Positions 18,438 to 27,128 of a stretch of DNA of 54,592 bases are shown here, piece after piece. The position numbers were made by a program, and so were the translations under genes. Source of the DNA: CAZLPW01 sp964561495 (lineage in GTDB: Bacteria; Fidelibacterota; Marinisomatia; Marinisomatales; UBA1611); the NCBI GenBank assembly GCA_964561495.1, contig CAZLPW010000008.1:1-54592 (forward strand), in the 5' to 3' direction. Positions within the stretch are counted from its first letter, which is position 1; each line of letters opens with the position of its first letter. The notes beneath the pieces were generated by a model. That model made no database searches. It saw only the letters and a program-made list of their open reading frames with translations, and was not told the origin of the DNA.

Positions 18438-18511
18438 GTTGCTTATAGTGTGGATGGTACCTCAGCTATTNNNNNNNNNNCGCCAAGCTATATGATATAA
18501 ATGGATATAAT
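18418..18511. repeat. 20-bp exact direct repeat on both sides of an assembly gap
   Basis: ATGATATAAATGGATATAAT occurs at 18418-18437 and again, identical, at 18492-18511, 74 bp apart, with a 10-N gap between them. The 53 bases in between do not otherwise resemble what follows the second copy. Translated, both copies give DINGYN, but no credible protein spans the region. The repeat may be real or may be a join made by the assembler at a shared k-mer. Confidence 0.8.
18471..18480. other. 10-N assembly gap
   Basis: A placeholder gap in the 337-bp stretch between the symporter and HMG-CoA reductase genes. The true distance, and therefore the true upstream context of the structured RNA, is unknown. 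Confidence 0.98.
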
Positions 18512-18535
18512 TTCTATAAATAAATTTATTAAAAA

Positions 18536-18699
18536 GCGGGTACGATCTGTATTTTCTAGACCTATAGTTCACATAATCAGGTGCTGTACTCTACAGGTAA
18601 AAAACAGGCCTTCATTTAAATGTCAAGGAAGTTTGCTACCCGTAGGAGGCCCTATCGTTCTTTTAAACAAAGCACGGTCTAATAAAACATCCTACCCGC
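18536..18699 (+). ncRNA. Structured RNA candidate: 6S-like regulatory RNA or leader of the HMG-CoA reductase mRNA
   Basis: The region folds by eye into one long rod. Outer stem: GCGGGTA (18536-18542) with TACCCGC (18693-18699). Second stem: TAGACC (18557-18562) with GGTCTA (18676-18681). Possible third stem: GTGCT (18581-18585) with AGCAC (18671-18675). Apical stem: CTAC, GGTA and AAAC (18591-18605) with GTTT, TACC and GTAG (18631-18645), capped by CCTT/AAGG around a short loop. A large asymmetric unpaired region lies between the second and apical stems. A long hairpin of about 164 nt with a central bubble is the 6S RNA architecture. The 3' end lies 25 nt before the HMG-CoA reductase start, so a cis-acting leader is the alternative. 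Base composition is clearly less AT-rich than the flanks. I found no SRP RNA, tmRNA or RNase P motif in it. Confidence 0.5.
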
Positions 18700-18724
18700 A
18701 AGTTTCTTAAAAAAAAGATCAATC

Positions 18725-19876
18725 ATGACAGAAAAAAATAATAATAAAATACCTAGTGGTTATAAAGAATCGGATATTGAAAAAAGATTAAACTGGTTAA
18801 AAAAGATGTCTGGATTTTCTTATGACCCTGAATTACAAAATAACCCAGAAGATCTAAAAGGAATAATTGAGAATAATATTGGCTATATGAATGTCCCCAT
18901 GGCTATTGCAGGACCACTAAACATTAATGGTAAATATGCAAAGGGTCAGTTTTTTGTGCCAGTATGCACTCTTGAGGGTTCATTGGTCTTGTCAATGAGT
19001 AGAGGAATGTATGCATCAGGTCTTAGTGGTGGAGTTACAGTAAAACACTATAGGCAAGAATTATCAAGAGCACCAATTTTTATTTTTAATAATTTAGAAG
19101 AGAGCACAAAATTTCAAAATTGGGTTCATGAAAATTTAGAGAAAATAAAAATAGCAGCAGAGAGTACAACTAATCATGGGAAAGTTCTCCGAGTTGATCA
19201 ATATCCCATCCAAAACTATGTAATTTTGGATATTGTTATGGATACTGGAAATGCTGCAGGACAAAACATGGTAACATTAGCGGCAAAGGTAGCCTGTGAA
19301 CTCATCCAAAAGGAAACAGGATATAATTACTTTCTTGAATCAAATTTAAATAGTGATAAAAAAGCTTCCATCCGGAATATGCTCCTTGGTCGTGGACACG
19401 CAGTGATTGCAGAAACCACTATAGATGATATTGTTATGAAAAGAATACTAAAAGTGGATCCAGATATTTTAAATGATAATTGGGTTTTCTTCCCTATCGT
19501 TTCAAGCATGGCTGGCACACAGGGAAATGGCGTCCATGTATCAAATGCACTTACTGCAATCTATATGGCCACAGGACAAGATACCGCCTGCGTTGCTGAA
19601 AATTCAATAGCCCATCTTGGTATAGAAAGAAAAGAACACTCCCTAAAGTTTAAACTAACATTACCTTCTTTAACCGTAGGAACTGTCGGCGGAGGGACTC
19701 GTTTAAAAATGCAAAACCAAAACCTCGCACTTCTAGGTTGCGACAAAGGCGAAAATTCATCAAAAAAATTGGCTGAAATAATAGCTGGAGCTACTCTAGG
19801 GCTTGAGATTTCTTTATTTTGCGCTATTGGATCTCATACTTGGACAGACGCACATATGAAATATGGAAGAAAATAA
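18725..19876 (+). CDS. Hydroxymethylglutaryl-CoA reductase
   Basis: Reduces HMG-CoA to mevalonate, the committed step of the mevalonate route to isoprenoids. The protein has 383 residues. Catalytic residues known from the family can be placed: E84 in TLEGSLVLS, lysine 212/213 in SDKKAS, D286 in ATGQDTA and H377 in DAHMKYGR. ENNIGYMNVPMAIAGPL near residue 49 and TVGTVGGGT near 318 are family signatures. The usual DAMGMNM nucleotide-binding motif reads NAAGQNM (176-182), with Asn in place of Asp, so this is a divergent bacterial form. There is no membrane anchor. It is followed at 8 bp by an acyltransferase and then by ether-lipid-type genes. No other mevalonate-pathway gene is in the window. 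Confidence 0.9.
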   Translation: MTEKNNNKIPSGYKESDIEKRLNWLKKMSGFSYDPELQNNPEDLKGIIENNIGYMNVPMAIAGPLNINGKYAKGQFFVPVCTLEGSLVLSMSRGMYASGLSGGVTVKHYRQELSRAPIFIFNNLEESTKFQNWVHENLEKIKIAAESTTNHGKVLRVDQYPIQNYVILDIVMDTGNAAGQNMVTLAAKVACELIQKETGYNYFLESNLNSDKKASIRNMLLGRGHAVIAETTIDDIVMKRILKVDPDILNDNWVFFPIVSSMAGTQGNGVHVSNALTAIYMATGQDTACVAENSIAHLGIERKEHSLKFKLTLPSLTVGTVGGGTRLKMQNQNLALLGCDKGENSSKKLAEIIAGATLGLEISLFCAIGSHTWTDAHMKYGRK

Positions 19877-19884
19877 AATTCTAG

Positions 19885-20616
19885 ATGGATGTCCTTGATA
19901 ATCCAAAGTATTCTTATCTTATTGAGGAACAGTCTTTTTTCTTTAAAATTTTTAAAACTTTTTTTTACTTTTATGCTAAAGCAGTTTTCAATATCTATAC
20001 CCCTCTGCACGTTTATGGTAGAGAGAATATTCCAGACTGCTCTTTTATAATATCTAGCAATCATAATAGTCACATGGATGTAGCACTTTTATCAGTAGCA
20101 ACAAAAAAAGATTATAACCAAATCGCAATGCTTGCTGCAAAAGACTATTTTTTTGATAGTTGGATTAGAAGAAATCTGATTAATATGGGAATGAATCTTA
20201 TCCCTATTGATAGGAAAAAAGATGGTGTTCGTAAATTCTCTATAGATAAAACTCTGACATTATGTGAAAAATTCATGGAATTTAAAAAACGTAATCTAAT
20301 CATGTTTCCTGAAGGAACTAGAGGTCAGCCTGGTGTGTTACAACCATTTCAAAAAGGTGCAGCAATGTTTTCTATAAATTTAAATAAACCAATTTTACCT
20401 GCTGTCATTTATGGGTCACATAAAGTTTGGCCAAAAGGGAAAATATTTTTTAGTCTTCCTAAAAAAATTTTTGTTCATATTTTAAAACCAATTTATCCCA
20501 ATAAATTTATAACCAATGATAATCCAACTAAAGATGAAGTTGAAAAAGCGACAAAAGAAATCACATCATTTCTAGAAAACACTATAAAGGAAAAATGTAA
20601 ATTGTTATATGAATAA
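19885..20616 (+). CDS. PlsC-family glycerol-phosphate/DHAP acyltransferase
   Basis: A 243-residue membrane-associated acyltransferase. The HX4D catalytic box is H60 to D65 in SSNHNSHMD, and the substrate motif FPEGTR is at 141-146 (block III). A third conserved stretch, PILPAVIYGSHKVWP, follows near 177. PlsC proteins acylate lysophosphatidate at position 2; relatives acylate dihydroxyacetone phosphate or other lipids. It lies 8 bp after HMG-CoA reductase and overlaps the next gene, an alkyl-DHAP-synthase-like flavoprotein, by 8 bp. Here it may supply acyl-DHAP or acylate the ether lipid. Which of these is not decidable from sequence. Confidence 0.87.
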   Translation: MDVLDNPKYSYLIEEQSFFFKIFKTFFYFYAKAVFNIYTPLHVYGRENIPDCSFIISSNHNSHMDVALLSVATKKDYNQIAMLAAKDYFFDSWIRRNLINMGMNLIPIDRKKDGVRKFSIDKTLTLCEKFMEFKKRNLIMFPEGTRGQPGVLQPFQKGAAMFSINLNKPILPAVIYGSHKVWPKGKIFFSLPKKIFVHILKPIYPNKFITNDNPTKDEVEKATKEITSFLENTIKEKCKLLYE

Positions 20617-22366
20617 ACCAAAAAAATTTTTTGCTGTAAATAATACGAACTGGGAACACCGATGGGGATATAAGGACTCTGCATTCGTTTCAAAACATAA
20701 AAATGTGGTTACTCTTTCTGGAAATCGATATGATATATGTGCTAAAAACCTTCCAGGCCTTATCCCCTTTGCCGAAGAAGTCTTAGGCATAGAAATTTCG
20801 CCAGACCCACAGATAAAAGAGGTAGAAAAAAAATATATTTCAAATAAAAAAGTAAACCAAGAATTTATGGATGAATTGGTCACTTTGTTTGATGAAGATA
20901 GATATTCTACTAGTGATAAAGAAAGACTTTTGCATAGCCATGGGCAAACCACATCAGATGAAATCTATAAAGTATTGTACTCAAAATTGGATAGTTTTGT
21001 TGATCTGGCATTTTATATAGAAAGCGAGGACGAGGCAAAAAAACTAATCGAATTAGCAAAAAAGCATAATGTTTGTTTAATTCCATTTGGGGGTGGGACA
21101 AGTGTCTCAAACGCCCTTAAAATACCAAAAAATGAGCATAGAATGGTAGTTTCAGTTGATACAAGACGAATGAATAAAATTGAAGATATAGATGAAAAGA
21201 ACCTTCTCGCAACTGTAGAATCAGGAATTCTAGGAATCAATCTTGAAAAACAATTACAAGAGCGTGGTTATACGGCTGGGCATGAACCTGATAGCATTGA
21301 ATTTTCAACGCTTGGTGGGTGGATATCTACCAATGCATCTGGGATGAAAAAACATCGATATGGAAACATTGAAGATATTGTACAAAACGTCACTCTTATT
21401 ACACCAAATGGAACCATAAATCAAATTAAACCCTTAACACGGTCATCCATTGGTATAAAAACACAAAACATGGTTTTTGGTTCAGAAGGTAACCTTGGTA
21501 TAATTACAAAAGCCACAATAAGAATACATAAAAAACCTGATGCCTCTACTTTTGAATCTATTTTATTTCATCGGTGGGAAGATGGGGTGAATTTTATGTA
21601 TGAGATTGCTCACTCTAATTTGATTCCAGCTAGTTCAAGACTTATGGACAACTCTATGGTTAGGTTTGCAAGCGCATTAAAAGAAGAAAAAACTGGCTTT
21701 GACAAATTTATTAATTCAATCAAAAACTTTATAGTTTTTAAAATTAAGGGTTTTGACCCAAAAAAGTGTGTTGTAGCTATTTTTAAAATGGAAGGTTCTA
21801 ATCAAGAGGTAAAATACCAAAGGAACAACCTAAAAATATTGGCAAAAAAATATAACCCAGTTTTTGCTGGAGAGGGACAGGGGAAAAGCGGATATAATCT
21901 TACCCTTGCTATAGCGTATATAAGGGATTTCTTTATGGATCAAAACATTATTGGTGAAACTCTTGAAAGTGCTGTCCCATGGTCTGATGTAATAAAAGTA
22001 AGCGAAGCTGTTACAAAAAAACTAAAAGAACTTCATAAAAAACATAGTCTTCCAGGGTCCTTCCTCTTTGGTTCTCGACTATCTAAAGTTTATCATAGTG
22101 GAGCCTGTATGTATAACACCATCGCTATGAGCTTTAAAGGAATCGAAAATGCAGAAGAAGTATTTGGTGAAATTGAACATGAACTAAGAAAAACGATCAT
22201 TGATAATGGTGGTTCTATTTCTCACCACCATGGTGTTGGAAAACTTCGTAAAGACTTTATTCCAGAAACTCTTTCCAAAGGAAGCATAGATCTTATTAAG
22301 GATATAAAATCTTCACAAGATCCAAAAAATATTTTTGGAATTGGAAATAACATCTTTAGCGATTAA
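20609..22366 (+). CDS. FAD-binding oxidase, alkyldihydroxyacetonephosphate synthase-like (ether-lipid synthesis)
   Basis: A 585-residue flavoprotein of the VAO/PCMH (FAD_binding_4) fold. In AGPS-type enzymes the acyl chain of acyl-DHAP is exchanged for a fatty alcohol, forming the ether bond. FAD-binding residues GGGTSV are at 161-166. GHEPDSIEFSTLGGW (224-238), then ASGMKKHRYGNIEDI, closely follow the eukaryotic AGPS pattern. The C-terminal HHHGVG (539-544), followed by KLRKDF, is the AGPS active-site histidine motif. Glycolate- or lactate-oxidase subunits share the fold but not this combination. It overlaps the acyltransferase gene by 8 bp and is followed by an SDR, which could be the alkyl-DHAP reductase. 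Confidence 0.85.
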   Translation: MNKPKKFFAVNNTNWEHRWGYKDSAFVSKHKNVVTLSGNRYDICAKNLPGLIPFAEEVLGIEISPDPQIKEVEKKYISNKKVNQEFMDELVTLFDEDRYSTSDKERLLHSHGQTTSDEIYKVLYSKLDSFVDLAFYIESEDEAKKLIELAKKHNVCLIPFGGGTSVSNALKIPKNEHRMVVSVDTRRMNKIEDIDEKNLLATVESGILGINLEKQLQERGYTAGHEPDSIEFSTLGGWISTNASGMKKHRYGNIEDIVQNVTLITPNGTINQIKPLTRSSIGIKTQNMVFGSEGNLGIITKATIRIHKKPDASTFESILFHRWEDGVNFMYEIAHSNLIPASSRLMDNSMVRFASALKEEKTGFDKFINSIKNFIVFKIKGFDPKKCVVAIFKMEGSNQEVKYQRNNLKILAKKYNPVFAGEGQGKSGYNLTLAIAYIRDFFMDQNIIGETLESAVPWSDVIKVSEAVTKKLKELHKKHSLPGSFLFGSRLSKVYHSGACMYNTIAMSFKGIENAEEVFGEIEHELRKTIIDNGGSISHHHGVGKLRKDFIPETLSKGSIDLIKDIKSSQDPKNIFGIGNNIFSD

Positions 22367-22391
22367 TTATCTAACTTGATATAATCTAAAT

Positions 22392-23195
22392 TTGGTATTA
22401 AATAAAAAAGTAATTATTATAACGGGCGCTTCATCTGGTATTGGCGAGGCCTTATCAAAAAGCCTCGCAAAAAAAGGTGCTTTTGTAGTATGCGCTGCCC
22501 GCAGAAAAAATGAGCTGAAACGTGTATCAGACGAAATAAAAAATAATGGTGGATCAGCTTTTCCAATAAAAACTGATATCCGAATATTAGACGATTGTAA
22601 AAACCTAATTAAAAAAACTGTGGAAAAATATGGAAAGATTGATGGATTAATATTAAACGCAGGTTTGAGCATGTGGTCAAAGTTTGATGACATTGAAGAT
22701 ATATCATATTTCAGAACTTTAATGGACACAAATTATTTAGGAGCAGTTAATTGTTGTCATTTTGCAATGCCATATCTAAAACAGACAAGAGGGAAAATTA
22801 TCAGTTGTTCAACTGCACAGGCTTTAATGGGTTTCCCAAATCATTCAGGTTATGCCGCATCAAAGCATGCTTTGCACGGTTTTTTATCAACCTTATCTAT
22901 AGAATTAAAAAATCAAATTTCTTTTCTAGAAGTAATACTCGGTTGGATAAAGGGCACCAACCTTAGGCAGAATGCGTTTGGACCAAGTAATGAAAATAAA
23001 ACTAAATTACGTAAGCACACTAAAGAAGCCATTGATTTAAATGAATGCATAGAAAGAATTATCACTGCAATTGAAAATGAAAAAGCTAGAATATATATTC
23101 CAAAAAAACTGACTTTAATATCATTTTTAAAAATTTTTTTTAAATCTTTTCTTGAATCAAAGACAGTTAAAGCAATAGAAAAGAATCAAAAATAA
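22392..23195 (+). CDS. Short-chain dehydrogenase/reductase (classical SDR)
   Basis: A 267-residue oxidoreductase. The NAD(P) motif TGASSGIG is at 11-18, NAG is near residue 92, and the catalytic tyrosine and lysine are Y154 and K158 in SGYAASKHAL. A basic ARRK just after the second strand suggests NADPH preference. A TTG start at 22392 places the Rossmann motif at the usual distance from the N-terminus. Given the upstream acyltransferase and AGPS-like genes (26 bp away), it is a candidate 1-acyl/1-alkyl-DHAP reductase; SDRs of this type also act on fatty aldehydes or ketoacyl groups. Its stop codon directly abuts the stop codon of hflX on the other strand. Confidence 0.85.
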   Translation: MVLNKKVIIITGASSGIGEALSKSLAKKGAFVVCAARRKNELKRVSDEIKNNGGSAFPIKTDIRILDDCKNLIKKTVEKYGKIDGLILNAGLSMWSKFDDIEDISYFRTLMDTNYLGAVNCCHFAMPYLKQTRGKIISCSTAQALMGFPNHSGYAASKHALHGFLSTLSIELKNQISFLEVILGWIKGTNLRQNAFGPSNENKTKLRKHTKEAIDLNECIERIITAIENEKARIYIPKKLTLISFLKIFFKSFLESKTVKAIEKNQK

Positions 23196-24464
23196 TTATA
23201 CTACTTTTGGATTTAAACGTAAAATATTTTCAATCTTTTGGGGGGTTGCGCGAATTTTAACTTTAATACCTTCAGATCCATAATCCCGACTAATTATATC
23301 AACTCCCTCTTCAGCATAATTAATCATTACCCCTTGATCATAAGAAAAAATTAATTCTATTGTTTTATAATTTTTTTTGATTTTTTTTAATATTGCATCT
23401 TTCAATTCATATAATTGAAGATGATCTAAAGCTGAGATCGTTATAGAATTAGGAAACATAATACATTTCTCTTTTATAAGTTTTGAATTTTTTATTAAAT
23501 CTACTTTATTTAATATAATAAGATTATCAATTTTAGAAGCACCTAGTTCCTCTAAAACTTTATCAATAATACCAATATGTTTATCCATTTGTGGAGAGCT
23601 TATATCAAAGACTTTTAATATTAAATCTGCCTCTATCACTTCTTTTAATGTACTATTAAAAGAAGCTACTAAATTATGAGGCAATTTTCGAATAAAGCCC
23701 ACAGTGTCACTAAGCAATATAGAATGGCTGACATCTAAATCTACTTTTCTTATAGTAGTGTCGAGAGTTGCAAATAACTGATTTTTAATATAAACCTCTG
23801 ATTTAGACAACGCTTTAAATAATGTAGATTTACCTGCATTAGTATAACCTACCAAGGCAACCCGAAATTTATTTTTTCTTTTAGCACTTTGAATAGATCG
23901 TTCTTTATCTATTTTTATTAATTCTTTATTTAGTTTGGTGATCTTAGTTCTAATAATTCTTCTATCAATCTCTATCTGAGTTTCTCCCATACCAGCTCTC
24001 GTTCCGATGCCACCCATTTGTCTTTCTAAGTGAGTCCACTGTCTTGTGAGCCTAGGCAATAGATATTGCAAATATGCTAGTTCAACCTGAGTCTTTGCTT
24101 CTTTAGTTTGAGCATGTTTTTTGAAAATATCCAGAATAATACCACTTCGATCAATTATTTTTATCTCTTTTGCTAATTTGTAATAATTTTTTATTTGTGC
24201 AGGAGAAAGTTCATCATCAAACACTATCATATTTGCACCAAGTTCTTGAGCATTTTTAATAAGTTGTTTTGCTTTCCCGTTACCAATAAAAAAGGAAGGG
24301 TTTACTTTTAATAACTTTTGGGTATACTTCCCAACTATATTAGCACCAGCAGTATTTGCAAGCATTTCTAACTCATTTAAATTTTCAAATACTGTAGTTT
24401 TATGTAGCCCTGGCAATATAACACCTACTAGCAATGCTTTTTCTTTCTTTTTTTTTAATACCAA
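23196..24464 (-). CDS. hflX: Ribosome-associated GTPase HflX
   Basis: A 422-residue GTPase that binds the large ribosomal subunit and rescues stalled or heat-damaged ribosomes. The N-terminal HflX domain covers about residues 1-195 (NPSFFIGNGKAKQLI, VFDDELSPAQIKN, then ERQMGGIGTRAGMGETQIEI). The GTPase domain has G1 GYTNAGKST, G3 DTVGF and G4 NKVD. A C-terminal extension of about 60 residues follows. The predicted start is a TTG 4 bp after the stop of the BatA-like gene, so translation is probably coupled. The first residues are unusually lysine-rich. It ends against the convergent SDR gene with no intergenic base. Confidence 0.93.
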   Translation of the reverse strand: MVLKKKKEKALLVGVILPGLHKTTVFENLNELEMLANTAGANIVGKYTQKLLKVNPSFFIGNGKAKQLIKNAQELGANMIVFDDELSPAQIKNYYKLAKEIKIIDRSGIILDIFKKHAQTKEAKTQVELAYLQYLLPRLTRQWTHLERQMGGIGTRAGMGETQIEIDRRIIRTKITKLNKELIKIDKERSIQSAKRKNKFRVALVGYTNAGKSTLFKALSKSEVYIKNQLFATLDTTIRKVDLDVSHSILLSDTVGFIRKLPHNLVASFNSTLKEVIEADLILKVFDISSPQMDKHIGIIDKVLEELGASKIDNLIILNKVDLIKNSKLIKEKCIMFPNSITISALDHLQLYELKDAILKKIKKNYKTIELIFSYDQGVMINYAEEGVDIISRDYGSEGIKVKIRATPQKIENILRLNPKVV

Positions 24465-24468
24465 AAGT

Positions 24469-26535
24469 TTATGGCTTCATATTTTTATTATTTGGACGAC
24501 CAATCATAGATTCAAAAAATATCAAAAAAATAGTAATAATAAGAAAAATTTTCCACAATGCTTTACCATGCCTTACTTCATAAAAATACTTTGAAAATTC
24601 TTTTTTATCCATAGGTATCCATCTGATATTATCTGACGGGATTAAATCAGAAATAATTTTTTGAGAGATTATACTACCTAATTGTTCTTTTTCGTGAATT
24701 TTTGTGGGAAACGAAGTGAAAATTTTTCCATTAGAATGTAATTTGTAAATACCAAGTTCATCAGTATCTCTAATACTAATTATTTCTCTATTGAAATCAG
24801 GAACAATCATTTGTTTTTCACCAGATGGAGAAATGACCTCCCATTTACTCCGGATTAAATTTTGATCTACTGATATTAATTTTAAATCTCCAACATAGAT
24901 TTCAGCTGTATTTATTTCATCAGTCCCAGAAAGCATTAACATTTTATAAATCATTGGAACTAGTATGCCTTTTACAGGTAAATCATTCCATTTTAAATCA
25001 AGAATAGTCGAAAAATAAAAAACTTTTCCTGATCCTGATTTAAATTCAATTAATATAGCATCACCTGTTTTAGTGAACATATGAATATTATGTTTAGTTG
25101 ATAGATCTGTTTTTAAATAAGAGAAAATTTGAGGTAGCTCAGTTTCTATTTTTTTTAACTTTAAATCAGATAACAAAACCGATTGTGAATTATCATAGCC
25201 GACATCAAAAAAGCCAGATTTGTTACCAGAATTAATTAAAGATTTAATTTTAGGGAATCCTAAACTGTTTGAAAGTCTACTATTTGCATTAGCATCCATG
25301 CTATCACCTTGAAACCAAATAAGGCCACCACCAGCATTAAGATAATTATTTAATGAAAAGACTGCATCATCCGAAATACTAATAGGATTATGAATAATTA
25401 CGACATCCATTTCATCTAAAAATAGTCTATTGATATTAGGCTGCAACCTAGTCTCAATAAACAAAAATTGGTTTGATGGATCTATTGCAGATAAAACTAT
25501 TTTTAAAATCTCTAATTCTTCTTCCGTACTTGCTACTATAACACATTTTATTTATTCCATAACTGGCATAGCAATAAAACCATAATTATCTGCTAAATAA
25601 TCATCATTCGGCAATATAAGTTTTGCTTCAACAATACCCTGCCTACCTGGATATGCCTTAAAAACAAAATCTTTCATTTCACTAGATTCAAAATTTGCAA
25701 CAACCTGACCAACTCGATGTTCATCAAATAATAATTCAATAGGAATATTATCTTTATTTTCAATCCCATTATTTAAAATTCTAACATTAATATTTACAAG
25801 CTCATCAAGTGATTTAACTTTATGAATAGATTTAGATGAATAGACTGAGAGATTATCAAAAACCTTTTCAGGATGAATAAAATAAAATTTCCACTTATCT
25901 ATATTAATTTTTTGATTAAAAAAAATACTATCAGGTTTGTAATAAAAATCACTAAATACTATGCATTCTTTAATTTGCATATCTAGAGAAGCTTCATTAA
26001 TACACGAATCAATTACTTTATATATATCATCAAATTTATATGTATGCTGAATAGACCTAATAATGGTTGGTATAATTGGATTATTGCTATTCCCATTATA
26101 TAAAACTTTTCTTGGACATGTTTGTATTATTGAAATTGTAGTTTTATTCTTAAATAAAGGTAATAAAGAAATAGAAATATCTTTTGATTCCTCCAATAAA
26201 GTTTTACCTCCAACTTTTGCATTCATAGTAGCTGAGTTATCTATAATTAAATTTAATTTTCTAGAATGATTTTGAGGTATCCACCCTGGTATATATCCAT
26301 TTGTAAATGGCTGAGAAACCATTATAACAATGGTGGTGATTATTAAAATTCTCACCAGCATTAATAGAAATTCTTTAATTCTTAATCTACGGATAGAAGT
26401 TGCTTTCAGCTGTTTAATAAATTGAACTGTACTAAATTCTATGTTGGTAGCCTTAAACCTACTATAAAAATGAATAATTATAGGCAAGCTAATCGCAAGC
26501 AATCCCCATAGTAAAGATGGTGCTAAAAAATTCAA
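24469..26535 (-). pseudogene. BatA-like membrane protein (aerotolerance-type N-terminus, VWA-like), split by an in-frame TAA
   Basis: Two open frames (25552-26535 and 24469 to about 25551) lie in the same frame and are separated by one TAA at 25552-25554. Reading through it gives a continuous protein of about 688 residues, with no other frame damage. The N-terminal 80 residues match the BatA/aerotolerance leader (FLAPSLLWGLLAISLPIIIH, two membrane helices). Then comes a degenerate VWA-like region (NLIIDNSATMNAKVGGKTL). The second half has a ThuA/glutamine-amidotransferase-like look (DVVIIHNPISIS, NYLNAGGGLIWFQGD) and one C-terminal membrane helix. The fragment right after the stop (CVIVASTEEELEILK) has no good start codon, which supports a single original gene. 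Sequencing error and true nonsense mutation cannot be separated here. Confidence 0.75.
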
Positions 26536-27128
26536 AATATCTGTCCAACAGAAAACATTGCTAAGCCAGAAATTATAGGAATTGTTATATTATCATTGAT
26601 GGAGCTTATTAATAATTCAGTTAACATAGCAAAAATAGAACCAACAATTAAAACTATAGGATTAATATTTCCTACAAAATAAAATATAATTAAACCTGCC
26701 AAAGTAAAACCACCTAAACTTCCACTGATTGTTTTTCCTTTATATTTTCCATAAGGAAATAGTATACCAATAATAGCCGCAAAAGTATCTCCGACTGTTA
26801 ATAATAACATTGAAATCACAGAAATTTCTTTTGGAAATAATATTACTGAAAAAAAACAACCCAATAAAAGCCATGTTGCACCAGTCAATTCACCAGATAG
26901 TTCTTCATTTCTCATCATAAAATTAAAAAAACGTGAAAAAAATATATTTACTCTTTTATATCTTTCCCTAGCATATTCAAGCGCAATACCAATCCCTATT
27001 AATAAAAATAAAAAAAAAGCAAAGATACGATCATCTAAAGAAGGAATCATACTATAACTTATCGGAATAAAAGATGCAGAAATGTGTAATGTTTTTCTAA
27101 AAACTTCTTGCCTAGGTAGTAGGTTCAC
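26532..27128 (-). CDS. CTP-dependent lipid kinase-like membrane protein (SEC59/DGK1/VTE5 family)
   Basis: A 198-residue protein with about six membrane helices. It carries RKTLHISASFIP at the N-terminus, LTVGDTFAAIIGILFPYGKY in the middle and GKTISGSLGGF after it. These are the hallmarks of the dolichol kinase / yeast diacylglycerol kinase DGK1 / phytol kinase VTE5 group, which phosphorylates lipid alcohols using CTP. In bacteria the substrate is unknown, but diacylglycerol or polyprenols are reasonable. It overlaps its neighbours by 4 bp on both sides (PASTA gene upstream, BatA-like gene downstream), so it belongs to the same operon. Confidence 0.8.
   Translation of the reverse strand: MNLLPRQEVFRKTLHISASFIPISYSMIPSLDDRIFAFFLFLLIGIGIALEYARERYKRVNIFFSRFFNFMMRNEELSGELTGATWLLLGCFFSVILFPKEISVISMLLLTVGDTFAAIIGILFPYGKYKGKTISGSLGGFTLAGLIIFYFVGNINPIVLIVGSIFAMLTELLISSINDNITIPIISGLAMFSVGQIF

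Noticed and set aside
18536..18699. SRP (4.5S) RNA, tmRNA or RNase P RNA
   Set aside because: The GGAAG and GGTGCTGT pieces look SRP-like, but the conserved apical GGAA/AGCAG domain is absent, and tmRNA or RNase P core motifs are also missing.
18501..18710. 69-codon open frame in the intergenic region before HMG-CoA reductase
   Set aside because: It coincides with the nested inverted repeats of the RNA candidate, has odd composition (Cys/Arg/Val-rich) and matches no protein pattern.
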